Shown here piece after piece: positions 39,670 to 49,648 of a stretch of 64,000 nucleotides of DNA (position 1 is the first letter of the stretch; each line of letters begins with the position of its first letter). Location: assembly GCF_905175385.1 (NCBI RefSeq), contig NZ_HG992749.1:1922001-1986000 (forward strand). Reading direction: 5' to 3'. Below the pieces are notes generated by a model that was given only the letters and a program-made list of their open reading frames with translations, was not told where the DNA came from and searched no databases. A program made the translations under genes and the position numbers. The stretch is from Vibrio sp. B1FLJ16 (GTDB lineage: Bacteria > Pseudomonadota > Gammaproteobacteria > Enterobacterales > Vibrionaceae).

Positions 39670-41175
39670 ATGACGTCAAAAATACCGTTTTACCTTTCAA
39701 TCATCTTATTGGTGATTGCGGGCATCGCGCTGAGTGTTTTCAGACACCAGAATTACGGCGTGCCGTGGACTCCGGGCGAAACTCGTCAGGTTTGGGATGT
39801 AGAAGCTCGTATTGAATTTAATGCGAACGGAAATGAAGTCAGAGCATCTTTAGCTGCGCCTCACACACAAAGCGGCTATACACTTATAAGTGAATCTGCG
39901 TCTTCATCAGGTTACGGGGTATCGTACATTGATTTTGACTCAGGACGTCGCGCAGAATGGTCGATTCGTCAGGCCAGCGGCCCGCAAACCATCTACTACA
40001 AAGCACAATTCTTAGTCGACCCCCAAGCCCAGGTCAAGCCAATCCCACCAAGTGATGATATTGTGGCTCCAACGCTTTCAGGCCCACAACAGGCAGCCGT
40101 AAATGCGCTGATTGAACGAGCAATGAACCGCTCAGCAGACAATGTCACGTTTGCCCGCGAACTGATCAAAACACTAAACGACCCGGATAGCCAAAACTCG
40201 GCACTGTTACTAAACGACTTTGACCGTACTGACGCATTGCATAAAATTCTTCTTACCGCAGGTGTACAAAGCAAAATCGTGGGTGTAATCGAGCTGGAAG
40301 ATGGCCGTCGTCGTCAAACCATTCAGCCTATGGTGCAGGTATGGTCGGGTAAGGACTGGGTTTTGTTCTCTCCGAATTCAGAACAAAAAGCTGTTAAACC
40401 GAATCTTCTGGTGTGGGACGAATCTAATGTCTCGTTACTCGACTTGGTTGGTGGCAGAAACAGCCAGGTGCACTTCTCGATGATCAAACAGCAAGTGACC
40501 CCTCAGGAAGCGACCAACAACAAAATCGAAGCTGACGGCCTTCTGAATTTCTCGATTCATAGCTTACCGTTAGAAGAACAAGCCATGTTTAAGACTATCA
40601 TGCTTATTCCTATCGGCGCACTTATTGTCGTGTTCCTGCGCGTGATCATTGGCCTGAAAACATCCGGTACCTTCATGCCGGTTCTAATCGCTGTCGCTTT
40701 CGTACAGACTCAGTTATTCACCGGTATTTTCGGCTTCTTGCTTATTGTCGGTACCGGTTTGATTATCCGTAGCTATTTGTCGAGGCTTAACTTACTACTA
40801 GTTGCGAGGATATCCGCGGTAATCATCACCGTAATTCTAATCATCTCGGTATTTACCGTCGTTGCCTTTAAGATTGGCTTAACGGAAGGCCTGACTATTA
40901 CCTTCTTCCCGATGATTATCTTGTCATGGACTATCGAACGTATGTCGATTCTATGGGAGGAAGAAGGCGCTAAAGAAGTAGCACTGCAAGGTGGCGGCTC
41001 ACTGCTTACTGCAGTTCTGGTCTATCTGGCTATGACCAACTCTTACATTCAGCATCTGACATTTAACTTTATCGGACTTCAGCTAATTGTTCTTGCAGGT
41101 ATTCTGCTGCTGGGAACATACACAGGTTACCGTTTAACCGAGCTACGTCGTTTCAAACCGCTAGCGGAGGATTAA
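39670..41175 (+). CDS. Inactive transglutaminase-like protein fused to membrane helices
   Basis: 501 residues. An N-terminal membrane anchor (ISIILLVIAGIALSVF-like, residues 5-22) is followed by a transglutaminase-like domain (about 40-300) and a C-terminal block of about seven hydrophobic segments from residue 310 (TIMLIPIGALIVVFLRVIIG and on). I do not see the catalytic Cys-His-Asp arrangement expected in active enzymes. It lies 21 bases after the retropepsin-like gene and 3 bases before the ATP-grasp gene. Confidence 0.85.
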   Translation: MTSKIPFYLSIILLVIAGIALSVFRHQNYGVPWTPGETRQVWDVEARIEFNANGNEVRASLAAPHTQSGYTLISESASSSGYGVSYIDFDSGRRAEWSIRQASGPQTIYYKAQFLVDPQAQVKPIPPSDDIVAPTLSGPQQAAVNALIERAMNRSADNVTFARELIKTLNDPDSQNSALLLNDFDRTDALHKILLTAGVQSKIVGVIELEDGRRRQTIQPMVQVWSGKDWVLFSPNSEQKAVKPNLLVWDESNVSLLDLVGGRNSQVHFSMIKQQVTPQEATNNKIEADGLLNFSIHSLPLEEQAMFKTIMLIPIGALIVVFLRVIIGLKTSGTFMPVLIAVAFVQTQLFTGIFGFLLIVGTGLIIRSYLSRLNLLLVARISAVIITVILIISVFTVVAFKIGLTEGLTITFFPMIILSWTIERMSILWEEEGAKEVALQGGGSLLTAVLVYLAMTNSYIQHLTFNFIGLQLIVLAGILLLGTYTGYRLTELRRFKPLAED

Positions 41176-41178
41176 ACG

Positions 41179-42147
41179 ATGTTCGAACGCTTTACTACGC
41201 CAGCGAAACTTCATCATAAAGGCATAATGGGGATGAACAAGCGTAACCACAGCTATATTGGCCGTTACAATGATCGTTCCAAGTACCCGTTAGTTGATGA
41301 CAAGCTGAAAACAAAAATAATCGCACAAGCCGCAGGTGCAACCGTACCTGCGCTAATCGGTGTGATTCATAACCAGGCTGAAGTAAAAACTATCCACAAG
41401 ATGGTACTAGATTGGCCCGGATTCGTAATCAAACCTGCTCAGGGCAGCGGCGGCAAAGGTATCTTAGTGGTTACTTCACACAAAGATGGTGTTTACACAA
41501 AACCTTCCGGCGCTACCATTGGTAAAGAAGAGGTAGAGCGTCATATCAGTAATGCCCTTGCAGGCTTGTTCTCATTGGGCGGAAAAAACGATGTAGCCGT
41601 TGTAGAAAACCTTATTAAGTTCGACGACTGCTTTGATGGCTTTAGCTATGAGGGTGTACCAGACGTTCGTATCATCGTATTCAAAGGTTACCCGGTAATG
41701 GCAATGATGCGTTGCTCTACGGCTGCGTCCGATGGTAAAGCCAACCTTCACCAGGGTGCCGTTGGTGTAGGTATTGATATTGCTACGGGTAAAGCGATCC
41801 GCGCCGTGCAGTTTGACCAGCCTGTTACTCACCACCCTGATACCGGAAAAGATCTTTCAACGCTGCAAGTCCCACATTGGCAACGCTTGTTGGAGCTTGC
41901 TTCCAGCGCATGGGAAATGACAGGCTTAGGCTATATGGGTACCGATATGGTACTGGACAAAGAAGAAGGGCCAATGGTATTAGAGCTCAATGCCCGGCCT
42001 GGCCTTGCAATCCAAATCGCAAATGGTGCAGGTCTGCTTCCACGCCTAAAGCACATAGAGAACCTTGGTACTCCGGCAGAATATCCCAAACCACATGAGC
42101 GAGTCGCATACGCGGCTGAGCAGTTTGGTGTTAAACCCCTGTTCTGA
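41179..42147 (+). CDS. Alpha-L-glutamate ligase-like ATP-grasp protein (RimK-related)
   Basis: 322 residues with an ATP-grasp fold: the loop KPAQGSGGKGILV (about 73-85), EGVPDVRIIVFKGYPVMAM, and the metal site MVLELNARPGLAIQIANGAGL. Related to RimK, which adds glutamates to proteins; the substrate here is unknown. Last gene of the three-gene set. Predicted to be cytosolic and to work with the membrane-bound partners. Confidence 0.88.
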   Translation: MFERFTTPAKLHHKGIMGMNKRNHSYIGRYNDRSKYPLVDDKLKTKIIAQAAGATVPALIGVIHNQAEVKTIHKMVLDWPGFVIKPAQGSGGKGILVVTSHKDGVYTKPSGATIGKEEVERHISNALAGLFSLGGKNDVAVVENLIKFDDCFDGFSYEGVPDVRIIVFKGYPVMAMMRCSTAASDGKANLHQGAVGVGIDIATGKAIRAVQFDQPVTHHPDTGKDLSTLQVPHWQRLLELASSAWEMTGLGYMGTDMVLDKEEGPMVLELNARPGLAIQIANGAGLLPRLKHIENLGTPAEYPKPHERVAYAAEQFGVKPLF

Positions 42148-42360
42148 TAATACCCTCTACCCTACCAGCTAGTATTCATCTTGATGATTGCTATCTTATA
42201 TTTCGTATTCAAGCGGATTTACCCCTTTCTTTGTTAAATCCGCTTTTCACTTACCTTAATCAATGATCAAGATAACAGTTTGCGCCTAGATTGTTTCTTT
42301 TATGAGCGCCCTATTGAGTATGATAACTACTCCCCCTTACTCAACTCATAAGGTTGAGGT

Positions 42361-42513
42361 ATGTATAAAAAAGATACACATAAAAATGAACCATCACTTG
42401 GAGACGACGAAACTCTAGACCAGCATTTACAACGTTTGTCAGAGATCTCTATCCAAGCACTAGAAGAGCTTGCTGAAATGATCGACATTCCAAAAGACGT
42501 TTCAGAGGAATAG
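42361..42513 (+). CDS. Small acidic protein, 50 residues
   Basis: A complete small frame, MYKKDTHKNEPSLGDDETLD then LDQHLQRLSEISIQALEELAE and an acidic end (DVSEE). It has GAGG just before the ATG and is followed by a bidirectional terminator at 42545. Predicted helical, soluble and acidic. I do not recognise it. The clean start, stop and terminator argue for a real gene. Confidence 0.5.
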   Translation: MYKKDTHKNEPSLGDDETLDQHLQRLSEISIQALEELAEMIDIPKDVSEE

Positions 42514-42544
42514 CACTTTGGTATTTTCTAAATGCTAAGTGCAC

Positions 42545-42582
42545 AAAAGCCGAGACTGTCGTCCTGCAGCCTCGGCTTTTTT
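42545..42582. terminator. Bidirectional terminator, 50-residue gene / GMC gene 1
   Basis: Stem GCCGAGACTG...CAGCCTCGGC with one mismatch, A run on the left and T run on the right. A near-identical hairpin lies behind the second GMC gene at 44959-44998. Confidence 0.85.
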
Positions 42583-42618
42583 ATCCGCTTTTGTCTTGTG
42601 TCTTTGTTATTGCCAGGC

Positions 42619-44250
42619 TTAATAAACCGGAATGTCTGATTCTGTTAGCCCACTGTAATATGACTTTATTTGGTCAGCTATTTTCTCTGCAATCATAATA
42701 GTCGGCGCATTGGTGTTACCGCCGATCAGCGTTGGCATGACAGACGCATCCACCACTCTGAGCCCCTCTAGACCACGAACATTCAAATTCTTATCGACAA
42801 CCGCCAACGGGTCATCCTCAGTCCCCATTTTACACGTACCTACAGGATGGTACAGGGTATCGGCACGGTTACGAATGTCCTGCTCGATTGCGCGTTCATC
42901 ACTGGCATCTACCGGGTAAAGATTGTCGCCGCGAACATCATCAAACGCCTCACTCTCCATCATCTGATATTGTTTTTTCCACGCTTTGATCATCACCTCC
43001 ATGTCATCAGGATGACTAAAAAATGCAGGGTCAATACGAGGGATGTCATAAGGGTTCGCGCTGTTAAGCTTAACGGAACCGACGCTTTTTGGCCTCAACA
43101 AAGTGACATGTGAGCTGTAGCCATGACCACAGTTAAACTTACGCCCATGATCGCCAACAATGGCAACCACGAGAATAAATTCAAGATCAGGAATATCGAT
43201 ATTTTCATCAGAGCAAAGAAAAGCTATCCCTTCGGCAAAGTTACTGGTTACCTTACCCTTTCGCTCTTTTTTCCACTCCGGTAACGCTTTACACATCTGT
43301 GCTGCCATACTCAGTGACACACCAAAGGTTTCTTTCTTATCAAAGCATTTATAGCTGTGCACTATGTCAATATGATCTTGTAAATTCTCACCTACTCCAG
43401 GCAGCTCATGCACTTGCGTGATGCCATGCTTATCCAGGTCTTGCTTCGATCCCACTCCGGACAATAGTAAGATCTTCGGAGAGCCAAATGCGCCGGCGGA
43501 GAGGATAACTTCACGATGACACCTGATCTGAAACCTCTCGCCTTTCAGACCATATTCCACGCCGATAGCACGCTTACCTTCAAACAGAACTTTGTGTGTC
43601 GTGGCTTTGGTTAATACCGTCAGGTTTGGACGTTTTAAATTAGGAGTCAAGTACGCTTTGGCCGCACTGTGTCTTTCGCCGTTTTTCTGAGTCACCTGAG
43701 TGTAGGTAACACCGAGCTGGTCAGCACCGTTAATATCTGCGCTGCGGGGAACACCAATTGACTCGCAAGCCTCTATATATCGTTCGACAATCTTACTCGG
43801 AGAACGCAAATCAGCGACATTTAAAGGTCCACCCTGACCATGATATTCATTGTGATGAACTTCGTTATTTTCTGCTTTTTTGAAATAAGGCAAACAGTCG
43901 TTATAGCTCCACCCTTTATTCCCAAGGCTTTCCCACAAGTCATAGTCATAGCGATTGCCTCTCGAATACATCATGGCATTGATGGAACTAGATCCACCTA
44001 ACGTCTTACCTCGAGGCTGATAACCTTTACGACCATTGAGTCCGGCTTGTGGTACCGTCTCAAATGCCCAGTTATACAGCCGTGTAGGGATCGTAACTAC
44101 TGCACCGATAGGGGCATGAATAACGATACTGTTGTCTTTACCACCAGCCTCAAGCAGACACACAGAAACATTCGGGTCTTCAGATAAACGCGAAGCTAAA
44201 ACACATCCCGCAGACCCACCGCCAACGACAATAAAATCATACACCTCCAT
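42619..44250 (-). CDS. GMC-family FAD alcohol/choline dehydrogenase, copy 1
   Basis: 543 residues. FAD motif [20 protein letters not shown] (residues 5-24), GMC signature 1 [20 protein letters not shown], signature 2 [19 protein letters not shown], and the catalytic His-Pro-Val-Gly segment [19 protein letters not shown]. The C-terminal [20 protein letters not shown] is typical. It oxidises an alcohol to an aldehyde; the substrate is unknown. It is closely related to the copy at 45019 across its whole length and shares its downstream terminator, so it arose by tandem duplication. Confidence 0.92.
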   Translation of the reverse strand: MEVYDFIVVGGGSAGCVLASRLSEDPNVSVCLLEAGGKDNSIVIHAPIGAVVTIPTRLYNWAFETVPQAGLNGRKGYQPRGKTLGGSSSINAMMYSRGNRYDYDLWESLGNKGWSYNDCLPYFKKAENNEVHHNEYHGQGGPLNVADLRSPSKIVERYIEACESIGVPRSADINGADQLGVTYTQVTQKNGERHSAAKAYLTPNLKRPNLTVLTKATTHKVLFEGKRAIGVEYGLKGERFQIRCHREVILSAGAFGSPKILLLSGVGSKQDLDKHGITQVHELPGVGENLQDHIDIVHSYKCFDKKETFGVSLSMAAQMCKALPEWKKERKGKVTSNFAEGIAFLCSDENIDIPDLEFILVVAIVGDHGRKFNCGHGYSSHVTLLRPKSVGSVKLNSANPYDIPRIDPAFFSHPDDMEVMIKAWKKQYQMMESEAFDDVRGDNLYPVDASDERAIEQDIRNRADTLYHPVGTCKMGTEDDPLAVVDKNLNVRGLEGLRVVDASVMPTLIGGNTNAPTIMIAEKIADQIKSYYSGLTESDIPVY

Positions 44251-44297
44251 AACGACCTCCCTTGCGACTACACCGTTGTGTTACTACTCTGCCCCTA

Positions 44298-44602
44298 GGG
44301 TCTGTTGACCTTTCGAGCTGATTTTTGCAGCAATTTGTGGGTTCTTTATACAAGGCAGAGGCTTTGAAATGTAGTTATTCTACTTGATAAGCCGATAACG
44401 CAGGAGAAAGGAGCCATAAATGCTGCCCGAAGGGTTCGAGCTGGGCGCCCCCGCTAAAAGCGTTTTACTCTTTGTTGAGAGATGTTTGCTTAGAATGACT
44501 AGGCTACAAACGACTAGCCGTCCGCCACTCGCCGCAATTAAAACGCTTTTGACTAGGCGTCCCCAGCCGAACAAAATTTAACCGCGAAAGGGCAACAGAC
44601 CC
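44298..44602. repeat. MITE-like element with TA duplication
   Basis: A 305-bp element with 18-bp terminal inverted repeats: left GGGTCTGTTGACCTTTCG, right the reverse complement of GGGTCTGTTGCCCTTTCG (one mismatch). TA flanks both ends (44296-44297 and 44603-44604), consistent with a TA target duplication as in Tc/mariner-IS630 relatives. It carries no real gene. A second, truncated copy of its end is at 44899-44933. Confidence 0.75.
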
Positions 44603-44756
44603 TACATCCGCCGAACTAACATATTGCTATTCTTGCCATGTTTCGACCTTTGAATCGTTATTGTAATAAAGGTGCATCACTGCTGATGCGCTGATGGCCA
44701 GTGGCGAAGTGGGCAACATCCGAGATCAAAAAAACAAGCCTTTCCGACTACCGAAA

Positions 44757-44900
44757 CTAATCATTTATTTTTAATTTTGAATCTGGCTTACCTACAAATA
44801 AGCGTAGCATGAGCTTCTGCACCAGTGAGGTGTAGTCAGCTTTGCCTTCAATTGTTATATACATCGATTGATGAGCCTGCTTTACCGCCGCCACAAACTG
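44757..44900 (-). pseudogene. Aldehyde dehydrogenase remnant (decayed second copy)
   Basis: On the minus strand the frame ending at 44757 reads LVQKLMLRLFVGKPDSKLKI, matching the C-terminus of the intact gene at 46911 (MVQKLLLRLFVGKPDPKLKK). Just to the right is sequence like an internal part of the same gene (near 47470-47550; compare the plus-strand words GAGGTGTA and ACATCGATTGATGA with GAGGTGTA and ACATGGCCTGATAA). The two parts are joined at a CACCA shared by both, so most of the C-terminal half was deleted by short-homology joining. The rest is gone, replaced by MITE sequence. Confidence 0.75.
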
Positions 44901-44933
44901 CTGCAAAAATCAGCTCAAAAGATCAACAGACCC
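44899..44933. repeat. Truncated MITE end
   Basis: Reverse complement GGGTCTGTTGATCTTTTG followed by AGCTGATTTTTGCAGCA closely matches the first 34 bases of the element at 44298. It has only one end, and marks the break of the aldehyde dehydrogenase remnant. Confidence 0.75.
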
Positions 44934-44958
44934 AAATTTCTATCTAAAACTATCCATT

Positions 44959-44998
44959 AAAAAAGCCGAGACTGCTGTCCTACAGTCTCGGCTTTTTT
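44959..44998. terminator. Terminator downstream of GMC gene 2
   Basis: Perfect ten-pair stem GCCGAGACTG/CAGTCTCGGC with loop CTGTCCTA and A/T runs on both sides. It is the sister of the hairpin at 42545, so the duplicated unit included its terminator. Confidence 0.9.
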
Positions 44999-45018
44999 AT
45001 ATCTGATGTACTACAATC

Positions 45019-46659
45019 TTATCCCGCTTTCGCAACTACTGTCTCAGGTGCACTACTACCCTGGTAGAGAAATTTTATCCGGTCAGAGATTTTCTCGGCG
45101 ATCATGATGGTCGGTGCATTGGTGTTACCACCAATCAAGGTTGGCATGATAGACGCATCAACCACTCTAAGCCCTTCTATTCCGTAGACAGCTAAATCCT
45201 TATCAACGACAGCAAGTGGATCATCCGCAGTTCCCATTTTACATGTGCCTACCGGATGATATTGGGTATCTGCACGGTTGCGAATGTCCTGTTCTATAGC
45301 CCAATCATCACTGGCATCAACCGGATATAGATTTTCGCCACGTACATCATCAAACGCCCGGCTTTCCATCATCTGGTATTGTTTCTTCCACGCTTTGATC
45401 ATAATGCCCATGTCATCGGGGTGACTGAAAAATGCTGGATCAATCCGTGGGGAATCATAAGGGTCAGCGCTATTAAGCTTTACTGTGCCAACACTCTTTG
45501 GCCGCAATAAAGTAACATGCGAGCTATAACCATGGCTGGCGTGAAATTTACGCGCATGATCGTCAACAATCGCCACTACTAAAATAAACTCGAGATCGGG
45601 AATATCAATATCTTCGTCAGAGTAGAGAAAGCCAATCGCTTCAGCAAAGTTACTGGTTATCTTACCTTTGCGATTTTTTATCCACTCCGGTAAAGCTTTA
45701 CTCATCTGTAAAGCCATACTCAGTGACACACCAAAGGTTTCTTTCTTATCAAGACATTTATAGGTGTGAACTAAGTCGATATGATCTTGTAAATTCTCAC
45801 CGACTCCCGGTAACTCATGCACTTGCTTGATGCCATGCTTATCCAAATCTTGCTTCGCACCCACTCCAGACAACAGCAAAACTTGTGGAGAGCCAAAAGC
45901 GCCGGCTGAGAGGATTACCTCGCGGTTACACCTGATCTGGAAACGCTTACCTTTCTGACCATATTCCACGCCAACAGCACGTTTACCTTCGAATAAAACT
46001 TTGTGTGTCGTGGCTTTGGTTAGAACCGTCAGGTTTGGTCGGCTTAAATTCGGGGTCAGATATGCTTTTGCCGCACTGTATCGCTCGCCATTTTTTTGAG
46101 TAACCTGAGTGTAGGTGACGCCGAATTGCTGAGCGCCATTAATATCCGCGCTACGGGGAACACCAATTGACTCGCAAGCCTCTATATATCGTTCGACAAT
46201 CTGACTAGGAGACCTCAAATCAGCGACATTTAAAGGCCCGCTCTGACCATGATACTCGTTGCGATGAACCTCATTATTTTCGGCTTTTTTGAAGTATGGT
46301 AAACAGTCGTCGTGGCTCCATCCTTCATTTCCCAGGCTTTCCCATAAGTCATAGTCATAGCGATTCCCTCTAGAGTACATCATGGCATTGATTGAGCTCG
46401 ACCCACCCAGTGTCTTACCTCGCGGTTGGTAACCTTTACGACCATTAAGTCCTGCCTGTGGTACAGTTTCAAATGCCCAGTTATGTAGTTTGGTTGGCAT
46501 CATAGCCACCGCGCCGATAGGAGCATGTATAACGACACTATTGTCCTTACCCCCAGCCTCAAGCAGGCAAACAGAGACATTCGGATCCTCAGACAAGCGC
46601 GAGGCTAAAACACACCCTGCGGAGCCACCGCCAACAACGATAAAATCATAAGTGTCCAT
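45019..46659 (-). CDS. GMC-family FAD alcohol/choline dehydrogenase, copy 2
   Basis: 546 residues. The same motifs as copy 1: [59 protein letters not shown] and [19 protein letters not shown]. It differs from copy 1 mainly by scattered substitutions and a divergent C-terminal tail (GSSAPETVVAKAG). It lies 251 bases downstream of the aldehyde dehydrogenase on the same strand, so an alcohol-to-aldehyde-to-acid sequence is likely. Confidence 0.93.
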   Translation of the reverse strand: MDTYDFIVVGGGSAGCVLASRLSEDPNVSVCLLEAGGKDNSVVIHAPIGAVAMMPTKLHNWAFETVPQAGLNGRKGYQPRGKTLGGSSSINAMMYSRGNRYDYDLWESLGNEGWSHDDCLPYFKKAENNEVHRNEYHGQSGPLNVADLRSPSQIVERYIEACESIGVPRSADINGAQQFGVTYTQVTQKNGERYSAAKAYLTPNLSRPNLTVLTKATTHKVLFEGKRAVGVEYGQKGKRFQIRCNREVILSAGAFGSPQVLLLSGVGAKQDLDKHGIKQVHELPGVGENLQDHIDLVHTYKCLDKKETFGVSLSMALQMSKALPEWIKNRKGKITSNFAEAIGFLYSDEDIDIPDLEFILVVAIVDDHARKFHASHGYSSHVTLLRPKSVGTVKLNSADPYDSPRIDPAFFSHPDDMGIMIKAWKKQYQMMESRAFDDVRGENLYPVDASDDWAIEQDIRNRADTQYHPVGTCKMGTADDPLAVVDKDLAVYGIEGLRVVDASIMPTLIGGNTNAPTIMIAEKISDRIKFLYQGSSAPETVVAKAG

Positions 46660-46910
46660 TAAAGATCTCCCCTACGATAGAACCGAGTTTTAACCTTCTA
46701 TCACCGGCATTCACTAGCCGCGCCGCCGAAACAACACACGACGCCTGAATGCGTAATCCTTTCGCTGCTCTCGTCATTTTTCATCCTTTGAATCGTTATT
46801 GTAAAAAGGCGCACTAGTTACTTAGCGCCATGCAGGCAGTTAGTGCAGGGAAAGCAGGTAACCTCCGATTTAAAGAAGGCCAACCTTTCCAACCACTAAA
46901 AACTCACGAT

Positions 46911-48392
46911 TTATTTTTTTAATTTTGGATCTGGCTTCCCAACAAATAATCGTAGTAGTAGCTTTTGCACCATATTTCCGTACGGCGGCGAAAGAAGCTT
47001 AGTCGGGAACCAGTCTTGTACTTTTAGGACAGAGCGTGCATGGCTTAGTTCTCTGAACCCTTCCTCTCCATGATAGTTGCCTATACCTGAATTACCCACA
47101 CCACCAAACGGCACTGAGTGATTAAAAGCATGCCAACCCCAGTCATTGATAGTAACGCCACCGCTATGAGTTTGATTAAGTACAACTTCTCGTTGTTCCT
47201 TATCGTTGCTAAACAGATAACATGCCAACGGACGAGGTCTGTCATTGATGTAACCAACGACCTCTTCCACTGAACGATAGCTATGAACAGGAAGCAGAGG
47301 CCCAAAAATCTCTTCCTGGCAGATCCGCATATCAGAAGTCAGGTTAGTGGCAATATACAAAGGTGTCTTGCGCCCTTCACCATCATCCAGACACTTAGTA
47401 ATCGTGGCTCCTTTATCACGAGCATCATTGAGTAAAGCATGAAAGCGCTGGTACTGAGCGTCATCCACCAGCGAGGTGTAATCATTATTACCTTCTATCT
47501 TTTTATACATGGCCTGATAAGCTTTCTGTACCGCCTCAACAAACGCTTGCTGTTTTTCTTCCGGAACAAATGCGTAGTCTGGCGCTATACATATCTGACC
47601 TGAATTCAAACTCTTACCATGTGCGATACGTGCCGCGGCTTTATCGATATCGTAATCATCAAATACAATTGCTGGCGACTTTCCGCCAAGTTCAAGCGTT
47701 ACCGGGGTCAGTTTTTTCGCTGCATTCGCCATAATGGTTTTTCCGCTTGCCGGCGAGCCAGTGAAGACCAGATGATCAAAAGCCAGGTTTGATATTTCCA
47801 TCGCTTCCGGATGATTGCCATCTACGACACGTACCAAATTTTCAGGATAGATCTCCGCTAACATTTTGCGTAGCTGATTGGTGGTCGACGGACAGTTCGG
47901 TGGCATTTTAATCATACAGCGGTTACCTGCCGCTAAAGCGGTGATCATTGGACCGATAGAAAGATACAGGGGGAAATTCCACGGACAGATGATGCCAACG
48001 ACACCTTTTGGCTGGTATCGCACCTCAAGTTTATTACCTTTGAATAGCCACTCAGTCGAGCGTCTGCTAGGCTTCATCCAGCCTTTCAGGTGACTTACAA
48101 CATGGTTAATATCCAAAATAGGGCCCAGTACATCGGCCATGACCGACTCAGTGTGACAGCGTCCACCAAAGTCCTCACTCATTGCTTGTGCTAACACATC
48201 CTGATAGCGAGAAAGTTGTTTTTTAAGGGCTACTAAACGCTGCTTGCGAACTTCATATTCCGCCAATGGTTCTGCCTGATAGGCTGATTTCAGTTCACCG
48301 AACCAGGTCTGTAGTTCACTGTTTACTTGAGTATCTTCACTAATGTTTTCATTACACGTCACATTGTCTTCGTGTGTTGCAAGTACAGTCAT
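46911..48392 (-). CDS. Aldehyde dehydrogenase, coniferyl aldehyde dehydrogenase type
   Basis: 493 residues. NAD-binding region GIICPWNFPLYLSIGPMI, glutamate motif VTLELGGKSPAIVFDD and catalytic cysteine motif NSGQICIAPDYAFVPEE. The C-terminus has a hydrophobic helix (MVQKLLLRLFVG) typical of membrane-near members of this subfamily. It probably oxidises the aldehyde made by the GMC dehydrogenase. It stands divergent to an AraC regulator, whose product likely controls the cluster. Confidence 0.92.
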   Translation of the reverse strand: MTVLATHEDNVTCNENISEDTQVNSELQTWFGELKSAYQAEPLAEYEVRKQRLVALKKQLSRYQDVLAQAMSEDFGGRCHTESVMADVLGPILDINHVVSHLKGWMKPSRRSTEWLFKGNKLEVRYQPKGVVGIICPWNFPLYLSIGPMITALAAGNRCMIKMPPNCPSTTNQLRKMLAEIYPENLVRVVDGNHPEAMEISNLAFDHLVFTGSPASGKTIMANAAKKLTPVTLELGGKSPAIVFDDYDIDKAAARIAHGKSLNSGQICIAPDYAFVPEEKQQAFVEAVQKAYQAMYKKIEGNNDYTSLVDDAQYQRFHALLNDARDKGATITKCLDDGEGRKTPLYIATNLTSDMRICQEEIFGPLLPVHSYRSVEEVVGYINDRPRPLACYLFSNDKEQREVVLNQTHSGGVTINDWGWHAFNHSVPFGGVGNSGIGNYHGEEGFRELSHARSVLKVQDWFPTKLLSPPYGNMVQKLLLRLFVGKPDPKLKK

Positions 48393-48558
48393 ATCTCTTT
48401 CCCATTTTACTTTTTATTAGATTACAACATTTTTATTACATCTAGCACAGGTTGCATAATGACAAAAACCGGTGATATTCGGACAAGTTTGCGGATTGGG
48501 CGCACAGAAAAACGTGCCAGAAAGCAGTAAAATCAGTCTGTTTACAGAGAGGAAGAAC

Positions 48559-49602
48559 ATGGAATACACCGCAGCTTACGATCCGGATAAACAAGCATTT
48601 GGCATCCTAGACCTACAATTACTAAAGCGATATTTAGAGCCCGATGTAAGCGTGGAAGTATTACTTGAAGGCAGTGGTATCAGTGCTTCCCAGCTCTATA
48701 TCCCAGAAACGCACATCACGCTTGCACAAAAACTGGCTGTATTTACCAATGCACTTGCTCATGCAGAAGAGCAAGGATTAGGACTAAAGATAGGACAAGA
48801 AGCGAAATTCAGTGATTTCGGCGTACTTGGCTATGCCGTATTAAGCAGTAACACTTTGCTTGATGCTCTGGTGATGGGATTTAAATATCTGCGTCTTGCT
48901 GGGCCCGTTCTGAAAAAGAGAATGTGGATTGAAGATAACCAAGGTTATTTCCGTGCTGAGCAACTGACAGACCTGCAAGCACTACTGCCTTTCTACTGTG
49001 AGTACTGGTTTGCTGTCATACAGAACTTATGTGAAGAAGTCATGCGGCATCCTTTCCCTACGACGGTGATTCGTTTTCCTTATCCGGAGCCGGAATACAG
49101 CGAGATGTATAAGCAGGTATTTCACTGCGAGATCGAGTTCGACAGCGACTGCCTGGAGTGGCAGTTTGATGCAAAAAGCGTATATGAACCATTACCCGCA
49201 GCAAACCCTAGCACGTTACAACTGTGCCTGAAGTCCTGTGATGAGCTACTGGCGAAAGTCAGCGGAAACATAAGCTTAAAAGATAAGATAACCCAAATAT
49301 TTGTTGAACGTCCCGGCTGTTATCCCTCTATTGAAACCTTATCTGCAGAACTGGGAATGTCTTCAAGAACTTTAAGCCGTCACCTAAAATCAGAAGACAC
49401 AAGCTACCAGCAGATTCTTGATCAGGTACGCTTTCACTTAGCTCGTCATTATCTGGCTTCCACACACATCAGTATTGAAGAGATATCGGAGCGAGTCGGC
49501 TTTTCCGACAGTGCCAATTTTCGCCATGCCTTTCGTAAATGGAGCGGATGCTCGCCAAAGCAATACCGACAGTCAACGTCGAAAGAACGCTCTACGTGCT
49601 AA
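48559..49602 (+). CDS. AraC-family regulator with arabinose-binding-like domain
   Basis: 347 residues. The ATG at 48559 has GAGAGGAAG just upstream; an earlier in-frame start at 48472 is less likely. The N-terminus (residues 10-200) is of the Arabinose_bd/ArmA type found in regulators such as OruR relatives, and the C-terminus carries two helix-turn-helix motifs ending in SDSANFRHAFRKWSGCSPKQ. It faces the aldehyde dehydrogenase divergently, so it is the likely activator of the alcohol oxidation cluster. The inducer is unknown. Confidence 0.88.
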   Translation: MEYTAAYDPDKQAFGILDLQLLKRYLEPDVSVEVLLEGSGISASQLYIPETHITLAQKLAVFTNALAHAEEQGLGLKIGQEAKFSDFGVLGYAVLSSNTLLDALVMGFKYLRLAGPVLKKRMWIEDNQGYFRAEQLTDLQALLPFYCEYWFAVIQNLCEEVMRHPFPTTVIRFPYPEPEYSEMYKQVFHCEIEFDSDCLEWQFDAKSVYEPLPAANPSTLQLCLKSCDELLAKVSGNISLKDKITQIFVERPGCYPSIETLSAELGMSSRTLSRHLKSEDTSYQQILDQVRFHLARHYLASTHISIEEISERVGFSDSANFRHAFRKWSGCSPKQYRQSTSKERSTC

Positions 49603-49648
49603 CCAGAATGTGGATCCATCACAAACAACACCTGCATATCAAAGTTCA

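Noticed and set aside
44380..44574. 64-residue frame inside the MITE
   Set aside because: The frame lies in repeat DNA, has no ribosome site and is not protein-like.
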